Source of the DNA: Collibacillus ludicampi
GTDB lineage: Bacteria > Bacillota > Bacilli > Tumebacillales > BOQE01
Direction: 5' to 3'
Assembly: GCF_023705585.1 (NCBI RefSeq)
Contig: NZ_BOQE01000001.1
Span: forward strand, 1 to 64,000
Length of the DNA stretch: 64,000 bases
How positions within the stretch are numbered: the first letter of the stretch is position 1; each line of letters opens with the position of its first letter. The notes below the pieces were generated by a model that made no database searches, had not been told where the DNA came from, and was given only the letters and a program-made list of their open reading frames with translations. Shown here piece by piece: positions 27,115-36,581 of this stretch. Both the position numbers and the translations under genes were made by a program.

Positions 27115-27570
27115 TTAAAGCGATCTTTGAATTTCAACTGAACCATGAATCGGTCTGCCGATGACGCGGAATTTGTTTTTCTTCCAAAATGTCAACGCGT
27201 TTTCGTTCGAAATTTGTACATGACCGATGATCTTTTGAACATTGATTTTTCTCGCTTCGGAAATGATGTGATGAACGACTTCTGTACCTATTCCTTGATT
27301 TTGCACATGAGGGACCAGTATCAAAGAACTTAAGTACATTTCTCCTGAAGGAAATACTGTATACATATAAAAACCGATCGGTTTATTATTTCTTTCGATG
27401 ATCATAACGGTTTCATTTGCTCGAATCTGTTGACGAATGATATCTTCCGTCAAACCTATGCCTACCGACTGTTTAAACATCTCTTTCATCAAAGAAAGTG
27501 AAGTCTTAATGATAAACGGATCATCATTCTCTTGGCGTTTTCTATACGATAACGAAGTTACTTTTGCCAT
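27115..27570 (-). CDS. GNAT-family N-acetyltransferase
   Basis: The 151-residue protein shows the GNAT core: LSSLILVPHVQNQGIGTEVV (motif A, acetyl-CoA binding Q/R-x2-G-x-G/A as QNQGIG) and NENALTFWKKNKFRVIG. The substrate is unknown. AGGGGGAAT precedes the start. The 27571-27915 interval follows upstream. Confidence 0.8.
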   Translation of the reverse strand: MAKVTSLSYRKRQENDDPFIIKTSLSLMKEMFKQSVGIGLTEDIIRQQIRANETVMIIERNNKPIGFYMYTVFPSGEMYLSSLILVPHVQNQGIGTEVVHHIISEARKINVQKIIGHVQISNENALTFWKKNKFRVIGRPIHGSVEIQRSL

Positions 27571-27915
27571 CGTTTATTCCCCCTGGTTACTTGAAGCGGA
27601 ATATCCAACAAGGTGATCGGAATCACCTACTCCGAATGCAGTACTTTATGTAACCCGTTCTTTGATCGAAACGGCGATCATCTGAATTCAATCATAAATC
27701 AGCGTCTATCACACTACGTTCAACGATAGACTATTGTTTGAAAGATCGAACAGGTTGTAAATATCATGGGGGATCTGGAAAAAGATCATGAATGAAAAAG
27801 GGAAAGGTACACCCTCCGACCCGAGGGTGAAAACAACAGAGGAGGATATGAACAACTGTGCATGTAGGAGGATATCTTTTTCTCTAAAAGTTTAGGAGTT
27901 TTCATTCACCAAGCT
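27571..27915. other. Region without a clear gene; possible 15-codon peptide
   Basis: A CACCCTC/GAGGGTG hairpin (about 27812-27830) is followed on the plus strand by AGAGGAGGAT and an ORF MNNCACRRISFSLKV. Both the ribosome site and the Cys pair are suggestive, but 15 codons is too short to be sure. Confidence 0.25.
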
Positions 27916-28053
27916 TTATCCTTTCATTGACTCAAGCCATTCCACGTAACATTCACTGCATAAAAATTCGTCATGTTCGTGTTCCTTTTCGTAGAATGTG
28001 ACATACGATCCTTTCGTCGCTTCGTGGCCACAGTGATAACAGGTTTCGTTCAA
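27916..28053 (-). CDS. Small zinc-ribbon-like protein, 45 aa
   Basis: The ORF starts at TTG (28053) behind GGGAGGTTAGC and encodes NETCYHCGHEATKGSYV ... EFLCSECYVEWLESMKG, i.e. two CxxC pairs 25 residues apart plus His residues. This is a compact treble-clef or zinc-ribbon. Function unknown. Confidence 0.6.
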   Translation of the reverse strand: MNETCYHCGHEATKGSYVTFYEKEHEHDEFLCSECYVEWLESMKG

Positions 28054-28191
28054 AGTGCTAACCTCCCTACCCAGCCATTCTTAATTGCAGCCATTCATTG
28101 AATCATAATTCTTGCTGCAATATGTAGTATCTCCTCGAAAACAGCTCACTCGCTCTGAAATTATAACCATTTGTACCTTTAAAAAGTAACG

Positions 28192-28236
28192 AAGAACCGC
28201 CGGTAAACCCCACTCAATGGGATTCCGGCGGTTCTT
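28192..28236 (-). terminator. Terminator of the isochorismatase-like gene
   Basis: A 12-bp stem AAGAACCGCCGG/CCGGCGGTTCTT lies 18 bp after the stop at 28254. Confidence 0.75.
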
Positions 28237-28253
28237 GAAAAATAAATGAAACA

Positions 28254-28799
28254 TCATGTACGCAAGAATTCTTCGGCCCCCAACACTCTCGCGTACGTTC
28301 CATTCAACGCAGCTAAAAACGACAGATGAACATGTTCAGCGGGGATGGTCTCGCCATTAAATGTAAGATTTCTGCTTGCACAAGCATCATGAATCACGAC
28401 GCATTCGAAACCATAGTCAAAAGCCGCTCTCGTCGTTGCATCGATACACATATGAGTCATCATTCCGCAGATCACCAATCGGTTGATTTCTCTTTTCTGA
28501 AGTTGTGATAACAGATCTGTCTCTCGAAAACTGTTGGGATAATGTTTTTGAATGACCACTTCATCCGGAAGCGGCTCTACATTTTCATGAATCTTGATAC
28601 CGTCCGTTCCGGGAAGAAAAAACGTTGCTCCTTGGCGGATGGAGATATGTTGAATATGGAAAACGGGCCACCCTTTCTCTCGAAAATCAGTTAGTATTTG
28701 CTTTGCTCTGAGGCTTGCTTCGATCGGTTCAACGAGCTCCATCTTACCATGAGGAAAATAGTCATTTTGGATATCGATGAGTAACAAAGCGGTCTTCAT
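28254..28799 (-). CDS. Isochorismatase-family cysteine hydrolase
   Basis: The 181-residue protein has the family's catalytic D-K-C set: LLIDIQNDYF (Asp, residues 6-15), VIQKHYPNSF (Lys) and VICGMMTHMCIDATTRAAFD (Cys). It resembles YecD/nicotinamidase-like hydrolases. The true substrate (an amide or isochorismate-like compound) cannot be told. Confidence 0.85.
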   Translation of the reverse strand: MKTALLLIDIQNDYFPHGKMELVEPIEASLRAKQILTDFREKGWPVFHIQHISIRQGATFFLPGTDGIKIHENVEPLPDEVVIQKHYPNSFRETDLLSQLQKREINRLVICGMMTHMCIDATTRAAFDYGFECVVIHDACASRNLTFNGETIPAEHVHLSFLAALNGTYARVLGAEEFLRT

Positions 28800-28909
28800 A
28801 ACGGATATTCATCCCCTATATTCAAGAAAATTCGATCAAATACAGCTTATCACAATTTTACTGAATATACAATTTAAACAGAAATCTCCTTCACAGATTC
28901 CCAAATACC

Positions 28910-29374
28910 TCAAAGACAATGTTCCTCCTTTATTTTACGAAGCAAAGCTTCACACCCGCGTTCAATGAGATCATACACCTGATCAAAATTTCCAGTGTAA
29001 TAGGGATCGGGTACGTTTTTCGTTAGACTGTTGTCAACCAGATCGAGCAAACGAAATACTTTTCCTTTGGAAACGCCAAGTTTCCGTAAACCCTCGATGT
29101 TCTCCTCATCCATCGCGACGATATAATCAAATGTTTGCAAATCGTTTTTTTGAATTTGTCTGCTGTAAATTCCATCATGTGAGATTCCGTGTTTTGATAA
29201 CACCTGAATCGTACCGTAATGCGGCCGTTCTCCCGCATGCCATCCTGAGATTCCGGCCGAATCGATCTCGATTTCCTCAGCCAATCCTTCTGTTTTTACT
29301 AAGTTTCGAAATACAGCTTCTGCCATGGGGGAACGACAGATGTTGCCCAAACAAACAAAAAGTACGCGAACCAC
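28910..29374 (-). CDS. Low-molecular-weight protein-tyrosine phosphatase
   Basis: The 154-residue protein begins VRVLFVCLGNICRSPMAEAV with the C-x5-R-S phosphate loop, and VPDPYYTGNFDQVYDLI contains the general-acid Asp. Size is standard. Start GTG at 29374 behind GGAGGTATTCTT. It could be YfkJ/YwlE-like; YwlE acts on protein-arginine phosphate, and this cannot be separated by eye. Confidence 0.92.
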   Translation of the reverse strand: MVRVLFVCLGNICRSPMAEAVFRNLVKTEGLAEEIEIDSAGISGWHAGERPHYGTIQVLSKHGISHDGIYSRQIQKNDLQTFDYIVAMDEENIEGLRKLGVSKGKVFRLLDLVDNSLTKNVPDPYYTGNFDQVYDLIERGCEALLRKIKEEHCL

Positions 29375-29455
29375 AAGAATACCTCCAATCCTATACGGGT
29401 TCCATTATGGAGAATCGAATACTTGCTCATTAACAATTTATAATTCGAACAGCAA

Positions 29456-29487
29456 AAAAGCTAGCTCCCAATTGAGAACTAGCTTTT
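29456..29487 (-). terminator. Terminator of ptsG
   Basis: A 9-bp stem AAAAGCTAG/CTAGCTTTT lies six bases after the ptsG stop, usable in both directions. Confidence 0.75.
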
Positions 29488-29492
29488 CGTGA

Positions 29493-31535
29493 CTACTTAT
29501 GAATCGATACAATGTTTTCTTCCCCAAGCTTGACTTTTGAACCCACTTTCACCGAAACCTTTTCTCCATCGGCTAGGTTCGTGAAGATTACAGGTGTTGC
29601 CATCGAAGGGACTTTCTCTTTGATCACGTTGAGGTCTACGCGGAGAAGCGGTTGTCCCGCTTTTACTTTTTCCCCTTGTTCCACGAGCGCCTCAAAACCT
29701 TCGCCTTGCAGTTTAACGGTGTCAATCCCGAAATGGATCAAAATCTCCCGTCCGTTATCGGCAAGAAGTCCGATCGCATGTTTCGTCGGGAAAAAGGTTG
29801 TAACGGTACCATCCACAGGTGACACGACCAATCCATCAGATGGTTCTATAGCAAAACCATCCCCCATCAGTTTCTGGGAAAACACTTCGTCCGGAACGTC
29901 TTTCAAATCGACGATCGTACCTGCCAGCGGCGACACAAACTTATCTTCCCCCTCAACCGTTTGGCTGGTCTCTTTTCTTACAGGTACTGAAGCCGCGGCA
30001 ACCTCGCGAGCTGCTGTTCCCGTTGTTTTGCCGGCGATCACTTGCTTGATTTGTTCTTTCAACTGATCCGACTTCGGACCAAAGATCGCCTGGATATTGT
30101 CACCGACTTCAAGCACGCCCGCTGCTCCTAAACGCTTCAAAGCTTCCTTGTCCACTTTTTTAATGTCGTGTACCGATACTCGCAAACGCGTAATACATGC
30201 GTCTAAGTGTTTAATGTTTTCCTTGCCGCCAAGCCCTGCCAAGACGCCAACCGCCAGCTCATTCGCGTTTTCCTTGGTCTCGACTTGCACATCATCGTCT
30301 TCACGGCCGGGAGTCTTTAGATCCCACTTACGAATCGCAAAGCGGAACCCGAAATAATAGATCACCGCGAACGCGAGACCGACCGGAATCACGAGCCACC
30401 AATGCGTTCTGTTAGGCAGAACACCGAACAAAATGAAATCAATGACGCCTCCCGAGAATGTCATACCGATTTTGATATTCAAAAGTTGCATGATCATGAA
30501 TGAAAGCCCGGCAAAAACCGCGTGAATCGCAAACAACACGGGGGCTACGAATAAGAATGAAAACTCAATCGGTTCCGTGATCCCCGTCAAGAAGGAGGTC
30601 AACGCAGCGGAGCCCAAGATGCCCGCAACCAACTTTTTCTTTTCCGGTTTTGCTTCATGATACATCGCAAGTGCGGCAGCAGGAAGACCAAACATCATGA
30701 ATGGGAATTTCCCCGTCATAAAGGAACCAGCAGTAAACGGTACATTATCTTTTAATTGGGCAAAGAAGATGTTTTGGTCTCCATGCACGACTTGTCCCGC
30801 TTTATTCACGTAATCTCCAAACTCAAACCAGAACGGTGCGTAAAAGATATGGTGCAACCCAAACGGAATCAAGGAACGTTCTACCAATCCAAAGATAAAA
30901 GTAGCTAAAACCGGGTTTTTCACGAGCATAAAATGAGAGAATGCATTCAAACCCGTTTGAATCGGCGGCCAAATAAAAATCATAATGATTCCCAATACCA
31001 GGGAGGAAGCAGCCGTTACGATAGGAACGAACCGTTTACCGGCAAAGAATCCCAAGAACTGAGGCAATTGAATGTTATAAAACTTTTTATACATATAAGA
31101 AGCCAGAATCCCTACAATGATACCTCCGAAAACCCCGGTTTGAAGGGTTGGGATCCCCAATACCGATGCATACGCCTTATTATGGGCAACCATATCGGGA
31201 GTCACATGAAGGATATCGCCCATCACCTGGTTCATGATTAAGTAACCGATAATTGCGGCAAGACCAGCGACCCCTTCTCCTCCTGATAAACCCACCGCGA
31301 CACCGACCGCGAAGAGCAAAGAAAGGTTGCTGAATATAATGCCTCCGGCATCTTGCATCACTTGGGCCACTCTTTGAAATACATGCCCGTTAAGCGCAGG
31401 AATCCGTGAGGTTAGCGCCGGATTTTGAAATGCGTTACCGAATGCAAGCAAAATACCTGCAGCCGGCAAAAGTGCAACGGGTAACATTAAAGCCTTACCC
31501 ACTTGTTGCAAAACACCAAACATTCGTTTGAACAC
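29493..31535 (-). CDS. ptsG: PTS glucose-specific EIICBA
   Basis: The ~680-residue polypeptide has an N-terminal EIIC with about ten membrane segments (from [20 protein letters not shown] to ~430), EIIB with the phosphocysteine motif [13 protein letters not shown], and EIIA with the phosphohistidine region [16 protein letters not shown]. It imports and phosphorylates glucose. The start is a GTG (31535) with AAAGGAGAT eight bases upstream; the 30-codon in-frame extension lies in the RAT/terminator leader. The leader has a GlcT-type antiterminator, so glucose should induce it. Confidence 0.95.
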   Translation of the reverse strand: MFKRMFGVLQQVGKALMLPVALLPAAGILLAFGNAFQNPALTSRIPALNGHVFQRVAQVMQDAGGIIFSNLSLLFAVGVAVGLSGGEGVAGLAAIIGYLIMNQVMGDILHVTPDMVAHNKAYASVLGIPTLQTGVFGGIIVGILASYMYKKFYNIQLPQFLGFFAGKRFVPIVTAASSLVLGIIMIFIWPPIQTGLNAFSHFMLVKNPVLATFIFGLVERSLIPFGLHHIFYAPFWFEFGDYVNKAGQVVHGDQNIFFAQLKDNVPFTAGSFMTGKFPFMMFGLPAAALAMYHEAKPEKKKLVAGILGSAALTSFLTGITEPIEFSFLFVAPVLFAIHAVFAGLSFMIMQLLNIKIGMTFSGGVIDFILFGVLPNRTHWWLVIPVGLAFAVIYYFGFRFAIRKWDLKTPGREDDDVQVETKENANELAVGVLAGLGGKENIKHLDACITRLRVSVHDIKKVDKEALKRLGAAGVLEVGDNIQAIFGPKSDQLKEQIKQVIAGKTTGTAAREVAAASVPVRKETSQTVEGEDKFVSPLAGTIVDLKDVPDEVFSQKLMGDGFAIEPSDGLVVSPVDGTVTTFFPTKHAIGLLADNGREILIHFGIDTVKLQGEGFEALVEQGEKVKAGQPLLRVDLNVIKEKVPSMATPVIFTNLADGEKVSVKVGSKVKLGEENIVSIHK

Positions 31536-31585
31536 TTTAAGATCTCCTTTCGTTCGAGTAAGGATTTTATAATTATGAAGAAAAA

Positions 31586-31682
31586 TGAAACAGGCATGAG
31601 TGAAAGAAAACAGAATCGAATACAATTAGTATTCAATCCGTTTCCTTAACTCATGCCTGATCGAATCAGTAACACGTAAGGA
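31586..31682 (-). promoter_or_regulatory. GlcT-type RNA antiterminator (RAT) overlapping a terminator
   Basis: On the minus strand GTGTTACTGATTCGATCAGG begins a RAT-like hairpin near 31676, and CAGGCATGAGT (its 3' part) can alternatively pair with ACTCATGCCTG about 50 bases later to form a terminator followed by TTTCATTTTT. This is the layout of the B. subtilis ptsG leader, where glucose-activated GlcT stabilises the RAT and prevents termination. Confidence 0.85.
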
Positions 31683-31927
31683 TCGCACAAACTGTTATAT
31701 ATTGTGATCTACTCTGCTCGATCTTCTCGATCGAATAAAGCGGTTTCAAATGAACACTTCTAGGATCAACCATATATTTTATAGCACAAACATTCAACTT
31801 TATGCAATACCTTTCTTGTTTCAAAAAGAATGGATCGCGTCACTCCACATCCAGTATCTTTCTGTTTACCCTCCATGCGATAAGAGAATCCTATAATCGA
31901 TGTTTCTCAATCATCAGGAGGGATACC

Positions 31928-32755
31928 ATGCGGAAAGTTTTGCCCATCTTCATGTGCCTGTTGATGCTGGTCGGCTGCCAGTCTACAGGGATGCAAAAGC
32001 AAGCAAAAAATCAATCGCCTCACATCCTTCAAGTGAAAAAAGCGGATTATCATCGTCTCGGAAACGAGGTGATTATTCATACACGTTCGATCGCGGAATC
32101 GGATCTTCGCAATGTGAAAGATGAATCTCTTCTCGACATCAACAACATCGAGGCGATTCGGGATTATGTGACGTATGTTCACCCAGAGAAAAAAGTCGAC
32201 AGAATACGTGTATTAAAAGGTGACCAAGAAGCGTTAACCGTTCAAATCACGGATAGTGAGACAAAAAGACCACAGCTGCCCGTGAAAGAAGCGAGAGTTA
32301 CGAATACTCCCGTTCCGCCCCCCGGCGTTAAAATGGATAAGCATTTCACCACGATAGCCCCTCCCAACGCGAGTAGGCAGCAAAAACTGGAAGCCTTACG
32401 GAAAGTCGGTGAAGCGAAGTTGGGAGTCAAGTATATATGGGGCCATAATCAGGAACGTGGACAGGCGGGGTTCGATGCTTCGAACTACGTAGCGTATGTA
32501 TACCATCATGCTTTGGGGTATATTTTACCTACCTCAGGTCGAGAGCAGTATTCTTCCGTCGGAGTGACTGTACCTGTAAAAGATATGCAACCCGGCGATT
32601 TAGTCATTTTTAAAAATGGAGGGCATTCGGGTATCTATATGGGAGACGGGCGGATGTTACAAGTCGGCGGCGGAACCGGAACATGTACATATTTGCCGCT
32701 TAAACCCGGCTCCGAATGGTACAAGCGCATTTCAGCAGTGAAACGGCTGTTTTAG
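31928..32755 (+). CDS. NlpC/P60-like lipoprotein with altered catalytic site
   Basis: The 275-residue protein has a lipoprotein signal (MRKVLPIFMCLLMLVGC, lipobox Cys at 17). The first half is a novel region, and the C-terminal ~115 residues have the NlpC/P60 pattern (GVKYIWGHNQERGQAGFDAS, YILPTSGREQY, DMQPGDLVIF, GGHSGIYMGDGRM). The catalytic Cys of the usual FDCSG is replaced by Ala (FDASN), while the His (GGHSGIY) remains. It may therefore be a non-hydrolytic wall-binding protein. Start by AGGAGGG spacing. Confidence 0.8.
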   Translation: MRKVLPIFMCLLMLVGCQSTGMQKQAKNQSPHILQVKKADYHRLGNEVIIHTRSIAESDLRNVKDESLLDINNIEAIRDYVTYVHPEKKVDRIRVLKGDQEALTVQITDSETKRPQLPVKEARVTNTPVPPPGVKMDKHFTTIAPPNASRQQKLEALRKVGEAKLGVKYIWGHNQERGQAGFDASNYVAYVYHHALGYILPTSGREQYSSVGVTVPVKDMQPGDLVIFKNGGHSGIYMGDGRMLQVGGGTGTCTYLPLKPGSEWYKRISAVKRLF

Positions 32756-32768
32756 TAGAGAAGACGAA

Positions 32769-32799
32769 GACTCGTGCAAGTGTAATACCTGCACGAGTC
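32769..32799. terminator. Bidirectional terminator
   Basis: A perfect 10-bp stem GACTCGTGCA/TGCACGAGTC lies between convergent genes. Confidence 0.75.
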
Positions 32800-32820
32800 G
32801 ATCATGATCATTCGTTCGTT

Positions 32821-33537
32821 TTACGGGCGAACAAATTCCTGTACCCAATAGGTACCGTAGGATCCGCCATGTGCTACTCCAATACCAATTTCAGTGTAGT
32901 TCGGATTGAGAATGTTCGCACGATGACCGGGACTGTTCATCCAATCCTTCATAACGGTAGCCGCATCAGGCTGCCCTGCGGCAATGTTTTCACCTGCATA
33001 CGAGTAATGGATGCCGAATTTGGTCATCATGTCGAATGGACTGCCGTATGTCGGCGAATTATGATCGAAATAATGATGGTCTCTCATGTCTTCCGCTTTC
33101 ACTTGAGCCATGTTATCGAGAGACAGATTGATTTTCAATGGCTGGAGTCCCGCTTTTTGCCGTTCCTGGTTAACCAAATTTACCACTTGCTGCACTTCTG
33201 CCGGAACGGAAGAGTTCGCAGTCGATTTTTGTGGAACTGGTTTGGACGGCGCTGTTTGCGCCGGAGCCGGCTTCGTTACAGGTTTCTGTACAGGAATCTG
33301 TGAAGGTTGTGTGACAGGTTTCTGTACAGAAATCTGTTTCCATGATTGTTCCTTTTGGAAGAATTGTTGCAGCCAATTGTTGAAATCATTCCAATTGGTA
33401 AAGGTAAATGTTTCCGTCTTGCAGTACGTATTGAATGTCGTTGACGTAGCTGCGTAACTCGGCGCTGCAACCCCCACTCCTAATAAAGATGCAGCGAGCA
33501 AAAAAGCTGCCGTTTTCTTCGCGGTTCTTTTAAACAT
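32821..33537 (-). CDS. Secreted CAP-domain (YkwD-like) protein
   Basis: The 238-residue protein has a signal peptide (MFKRTAKKTAAFLLAASLLG ... PSYAA, cut after about 30), a linker with near-tandem units of (I)(S/P)VQKPVT (about residues 70-105), and a C-terminal CAP/SCP domain: LVNQERQKAGLQPL, DMRDHHYFDHNSPTYGSP, AGENIAAGQPDAATVMKDWM, NSPGHRANILNPNYTEIGIG. Start MFKRTAK chosen after AAAGGGGGAAAG. Such proteins are common in spore-formers and linked to the exosporium or wall; the role is unproven. Confidence 0.9.
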   Translation of the reverse strand: MFKRTAKKTAAFLLAASLLGVGVAAPSYAATSTTFNTYCKTETFTFTNWNDFNNWLQQFFQKEQSWKQISVQKPVTQPSQIPVQKPVTKPAPAQTAPSKPVPQKSTANSSVPAEVQQVVNLVNQERQKAGLQPLKINLSLDNMAQVKAEDMRDHHYFDHNSPTYGSPFDMMTKFGIHYSYAGENIAAGQPDAATVMKDWMNSPGHRANILNPNYTEIGIGVAHGGSYGTYWVQEFVRP

Positions 33538-33722
33538 GAGCTTTCCCCCTTTGTATTCAGTATAAAAGAGGGACAGGGAAGTTTCATTACAAAAATATTG
33601 GAATAGCAGGGATGAAGGATTTTCTTTCATATCTTCACTTTTGTAAATTTCCATTGATCTGGTTTACCTTTCCCGTACCAATGAAACAATAAGAGTAAAC
33701 TTGAGTATGGGAGTGATGGCTT

Positions 33723-33923
33723 GTGGAAGCAAATATGAATCAAGATGCGGTGATCTCACAGATTCGAAAACTGCATGAAAATGGGGAATCCCTGAGCAAG
33801 AAAAAAGTAAAGCAGTCACACCCTGACCTCATGAGGAACGCATTGTACTATTTTCCCAGTTGGGAACATGCACTTCAAGCATCAGGATTGGATACCGTTT
33901 CAACTACCCACAGAATCGTTTAG
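33723..33923 (+). CDS. Small homing-endonuclease-repeat-like (HNH_repeat) protein
   Basis: The 66-residue protein contains one unit of the pattern I-x2-L-x3-GE-x-LS-x2-x-VK-x-x-P-x-L-x4-YF-x-SW-x-AL-x-ASGLD (positions about 11-55). It is seen as single or tandem units in Firmicutes and near HNH nucleases, where it is thought to bind DNA. Start GTG at 33723; ATG five codons later is possible. A U-rich terminator follows. Confidence 0.65.
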   Translation: MEANMNQDAVISQIRKLHENGESLSKKKVKQSHPDLMRNALYYFPSWEHALQASGLDTVSTTHRIV

Positions 33924-33933
33924 CAAAGAGACT

Positions 33934-33976
33934 GAGAGCTTCTTTTTTCCCATTGAAAAAAGAAGCTCTCTTTTTG
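33934..33976 (+). terminator. Terminator after the 66-aa gene
   Basis: GAGAGCTTCTTTTTTC pairs with GAAAAAAGAAGCTCTC, followed by TTTTT. Confidence 0.85.
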
Positions 33977-34085
33977 AGTGACGGTTTAACTCAGTGACTG
34001 TCCAGAGACATTCCTCTTAGCAATCAGTCAGGCGACTCTAGTTTCGTTCTACCCCAAGGATGGAATGTTCATAGGAACCCATGAA

Positions 34086-34178
34086 CTACTGATTACGCGG
34101 TGTTGCTAAAAGTAAGATAAAAAGCGGAAAAACAGTAAAAGCCGTTAAAAGGATCCAAAGTACAACTTCCGGACTCAT
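34086..34178 (-). CDS. Single-pass membrane microprotein, 30 aa
   Basis: The ORF MSPEVVLWILLTAFTVFPLF ... ends ATPRNQ. It follows a strong AAAGGAG eight bases upstream and is one hydrophobic helix with polar ends. It may be a regulatory microprotein; no family recognised. The rest of 33977-34301 holds nothing else except a GAGCC/GGCTC hairpin (34233-34256) that can terminate the DMT gene. Confidence 0.5.
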   Translation of the reverse strand: MSPEVVLWILLTAFTVFPLFILLLATPRNQ

Positions 34179-34301
34179 AAAACAATCTCCTTTGCGTTAA
34201 TTTTTATTTAAGATAGCAAATCTATTATATAAAAAAGGAGCCTATTTGGCTCCCGACAAAATCGTGAACAGAGTATCCTGAAACTGTGTAACTTTTTATT
34301 C

Positions 34302-35237
34302 CTAAATTCCTTTTTGAGTGACGGTTATCACTTTTCTTTCGTTCTTTTTGGATGATAGGATCGCCACCGTAGCCATGATGCTGATGCCCCCGATCATTTC
34401 GAACAAACCAGGTACATGATGCAGCCAGATGACCGACATCACTGCCGCAGACAACGGCTCGGCGCTTCCTAACACTCCCACTTCTGCCGGGGATAAATAA
34501 CGTAAACTGTCGATATACAAATAAAAGGAAATTAACGTTCCAAACAGCACGACAAAAGCAACCAACAGCAAAGAATGTACGGATAGATGAGCATCTCGAA
34601 TCGTCCACGGAGGACTGAACAGTCCCATTCCCAAACCGCCGATCAACATTCCCCATCCTATAGTGGTCATTGATCCCCAACGGCGAATCATTTCCGACGG
34701 GTAAACGGTGTAAAAGGCGGCCGTCAACGCAGACAACAATCCCCAAACCACCGCGGGAACAGGCACGGTCAATCCTTTCAATGAACCGTTGGTCACGAGC
34801 AAAAAAGTGCCCAACAAGGCTAAAGCCAGCGCGGCAACATCTTTTCTTTGTGGCCATCTCTTAAGCCTTAAAGCCACATACAAAGTGATAAAAGCCGGTC
34901 CCAAATACTGAAGCAGTGTCGCAGTTGTGGCGTTTCCCGCCTCGATCGAAATAAAATACGTGTATTGCACTCCTAACAGGCCGATCAGTCCAAAGCAAAG
35001 AATTTGCCCCGCATCCCGCAAACTCCGCCAAACCGCCCAGATTTTCTGCTTATTCAAACTTGCCCAGATGAGCAAAACCAGTCCCGAACAAAGCAAGCGG
35101 ACAGTGACCAACCAATCGGCATGAATCCCTTCCCGATGAAACAGCGCTTGAGCAACGGTTCCCGAAATCCCCCATAGGGAAGCTCCTACCAACACCATGG
35201 CGATTCCTTTCATCCGGTCACGAAAAAACAGATGCAA
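34302..35237 (-). CDS. EamA/DMT-family transporter
   Basis: The 311-residue protein has about ten transmembrane segments in two EamA repeats: (MVLVGASLWGISGTVAQALF ... and VPAVVWGLLSALTAAFYTVY ...). These proteins export amino acids or metabolites; the substrate is unknown. The GntR regulator upstream (30-bp gap) may control it. Confidence 0.85.
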   Translation of the reverse strand: MHLFFRDRMKGIAMVLVGASLWGISGTVAQALFHREGIHADWLVTVRLLCSGLVLLIWASLNKQKIWAVWRSLRDAGQILCFGLIGLLGVQYTYFISIEAGNATTATLLQYLGPAFITLYVALRLKRWPQRKDVAALALALLGTFLLVTNGSLKGLTVPVPAVVWGLLSALTAAFYTVYPSEMIRRWGSMTTIGWGMLIGGLGMGLFSPPWTIRDAHLSVHSLLLVAFVVLFGTLISFYLYIDSLRYLSPAEVGVLGSAEPLSAAVMSVIWLHHVPGLFEMIGGISIMATVAILSSKKNERKVITVTQKGI

Positions 35238-35266
35238 ATCATTCCCTCCCCAACATTCTTGTTTCT

Positions 35267-35932
35267 CTATATCGCTTGAAGCTGAATGCGTGCCAAACTG
35301 TTTTTCCAGTTCGACTCAATCGCGTCCAATGCACCTTTCAAGTCACGCTGTTTTAATGAATTTATGATTTGGTCGTGTTCAGCACACGACACTCCTGCAT
35401 CTTTCATTCGATCAAAGTAATAAAGCTCAATTCGACGAAGCTTTACCTTAAGACCCGAAAGCAATTTATTTAATTCATCATTGTTAGCAAGATTTATGTA
35501 TACACTATGGAAGTCGTTGTCAGATTTAAGTGCTGCCATATGATCACCTGCGGCCATGGCCTGTTTCAAACAATGATTAGCAAGTTCCATTTTTTCTATA
35601 TCCTGATTCGACGTCCGGTCAAATGCAGTTGTCAAGGCTAAACGCTCAAGTGACCACACAATAGGATAAATGTTTCGAGCCTCTTCAAGGTTGATCGGGG
35701 CAACCTGGGTCCATCTATTAGGCTTGGTTTGAACGAGACCCTCATCTTCCAACCGCAGTAAAGCTTCTCGTATGGGTGTACGGCTTACGCCTAGGATCTC
35801 AGCCAGTTCCTTGTCGCGCAAATGTTCACCAGGTTCAAGTTTGCCTGTTACAATCCAATCTTGAAGTGTATGATAAACTTCCTCACGGATAAAAGTGCGT
35901 TGCAATTTATTAGTAGACTCAGGTAGAGTCAA
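35267..35932 (-). CDS. GntR/FadR-family transcriptional regulator
   Basis: The 221-residue protein has a winged HTH (LRDKELAEILGVSRTPIREA, LLRLEDEGLVQTKPNR) and an FCD all-helical ligand domain (about 85-215, with D-x3-H-like HSVY and CAEHDQIIN). I favour the TTG start (35932) with GAGGAGGT seven bases upstream. It is cotranscribed with the downstream DMT transporter, suggesting its ligand is the transported compound (inference). Confidence 0.85.
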   Translation of the reverse strand: MTLPESTNKLQRTFIREEVYHTLQDWIVTGKLEPGEHLRDKELAEILGVSRTPIREALLRLEDEGLVQTKPNRWTQVAPINLEEARNIYPIVWSLERLALTTAFDRTSNQDIEKMELANHCLKQAMAAGDHMAALKSDNDFHSVYINLANNDELNKLLSGLKVKLRRIELYYFDRMKDAGVSCAEHDQIINSLKQRDLKGALDAIESNWKNSLARIQLQAI

Positions 35933-36100
35933 AAAACGCACCTCCTCGATAACTAAGCAAGTTGCTATTTTTAATATGTAATATATCACACATTACACTT
36001 CAGTCAACATAGATATTCTGGGGAGCAACAGGCAAAAATTATGCATAGAATTATTTTCGAACAATTTTACGGCGGCATTCCGCGCGATAGAGGAAATCGA

Positions 36101-36187
36101 ATTCCACATTTATTCCACAGTTGTAAGGTATAATACTACCACTGACTCCTCATTAAGGCGTAGTCATCACGACTGCGTCTTTTTCAT
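36101..36187 (+). ncRNA. Small-RNA-like unit A
   Basis: A promoter-like block (ATTCCACATTTATTCC ... TATAAT at 36129-36134) is followed within 25 bases by a 9-bp hairpin GGCGTAGTC-ATCAC-GACTGCGTC and CTTTTT. The implied RNA is about 45 nt. Closely related blocks occur at 36303 and 36921. No ORF is enclosed. Confidence 0.45.
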
Positions 36188-36302
36188 CGGATTGTCCATC
36201 ACCCGTTATTCTCGTGCAAACGATGGAGCGGGTCAGGTGCGATAAATCTACACACTTACTTTTACAAGCTTTCTAATAAATAGCAGTAACATTTGGGTTA
36301 GC

Positions 36303-36416
36303 ATTTCACAATTGTTCCGTATTTATCATTTACAATGATTGTGATGAAATCTCTCCTTTCTTCTCAACTATGTCCCCCTTTCATGAGGCGTGGTCGTTTG
36401 ACGACTGCGTCTTTTC
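36303..36416 (+). ncRNA. Small-RNA-like unit B (leader of the 41-codon peptide)
   Basis: TTCCGTATTT then TACAAT (36331-36336) resembles units A and C. The predicted RNA contains pyrimidine-rich CTCTCCTTTC and CCCCCTTTC, then a hairpin GGCGTGGTCGT-TTG-ACGACTGCGTC with CTTTTC. It ends 33 bases before the ribosome site of the peptide, so it could be an attenuated leader. Confidence 0.45.
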
Positions 36417-36455
36417 ATTGAGGAAGACAGTAATTTAATGAAAGGAGCATAATTG

Positions 36456-36581
36456 GTGCAAAGTCTACTTGCATGTATTGATACTACTGCAACACAACAT
36501 ACGTGGATCATTCCCATGTCTATTTTCTGCATAGCACTTATCAGTTGGATCGTTACATGGTGGAACGAGCGATTTTTATGA
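36456..36581 (+). CDS. Hydrophobic 41-aa peptide, Fst/type I toxin-like
   Basis: The ORF starts at GTG (36456) after AAAGGAG and encodes a short polar lead and a hydrophobic helix (WIIPMSIFCIALISWIVTWW) ended by NERFL. A proline just inside the membrane segment and a charged tail recall the Fst/Ldr-type toxins. A hairpin (36647-36667) with a U-tract on the opposite strand and a promoter-like pair beyond it suggest a convergent antisense RNA. This is a pattern match, not proof; it could also be an unrelated membrane microprotein. Confidence 0.45.
   Translation: MQSLLACIDTTATQHTWIIPMSIFCIALISWIVTWWNERFL

Noticed and set aside
34225-34857. 210-codon minus-strand ORF inside the DMT transporter gene
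   Set aside because: Shadow frame; the 34302-35237 frame has clear transporter features and a better start.
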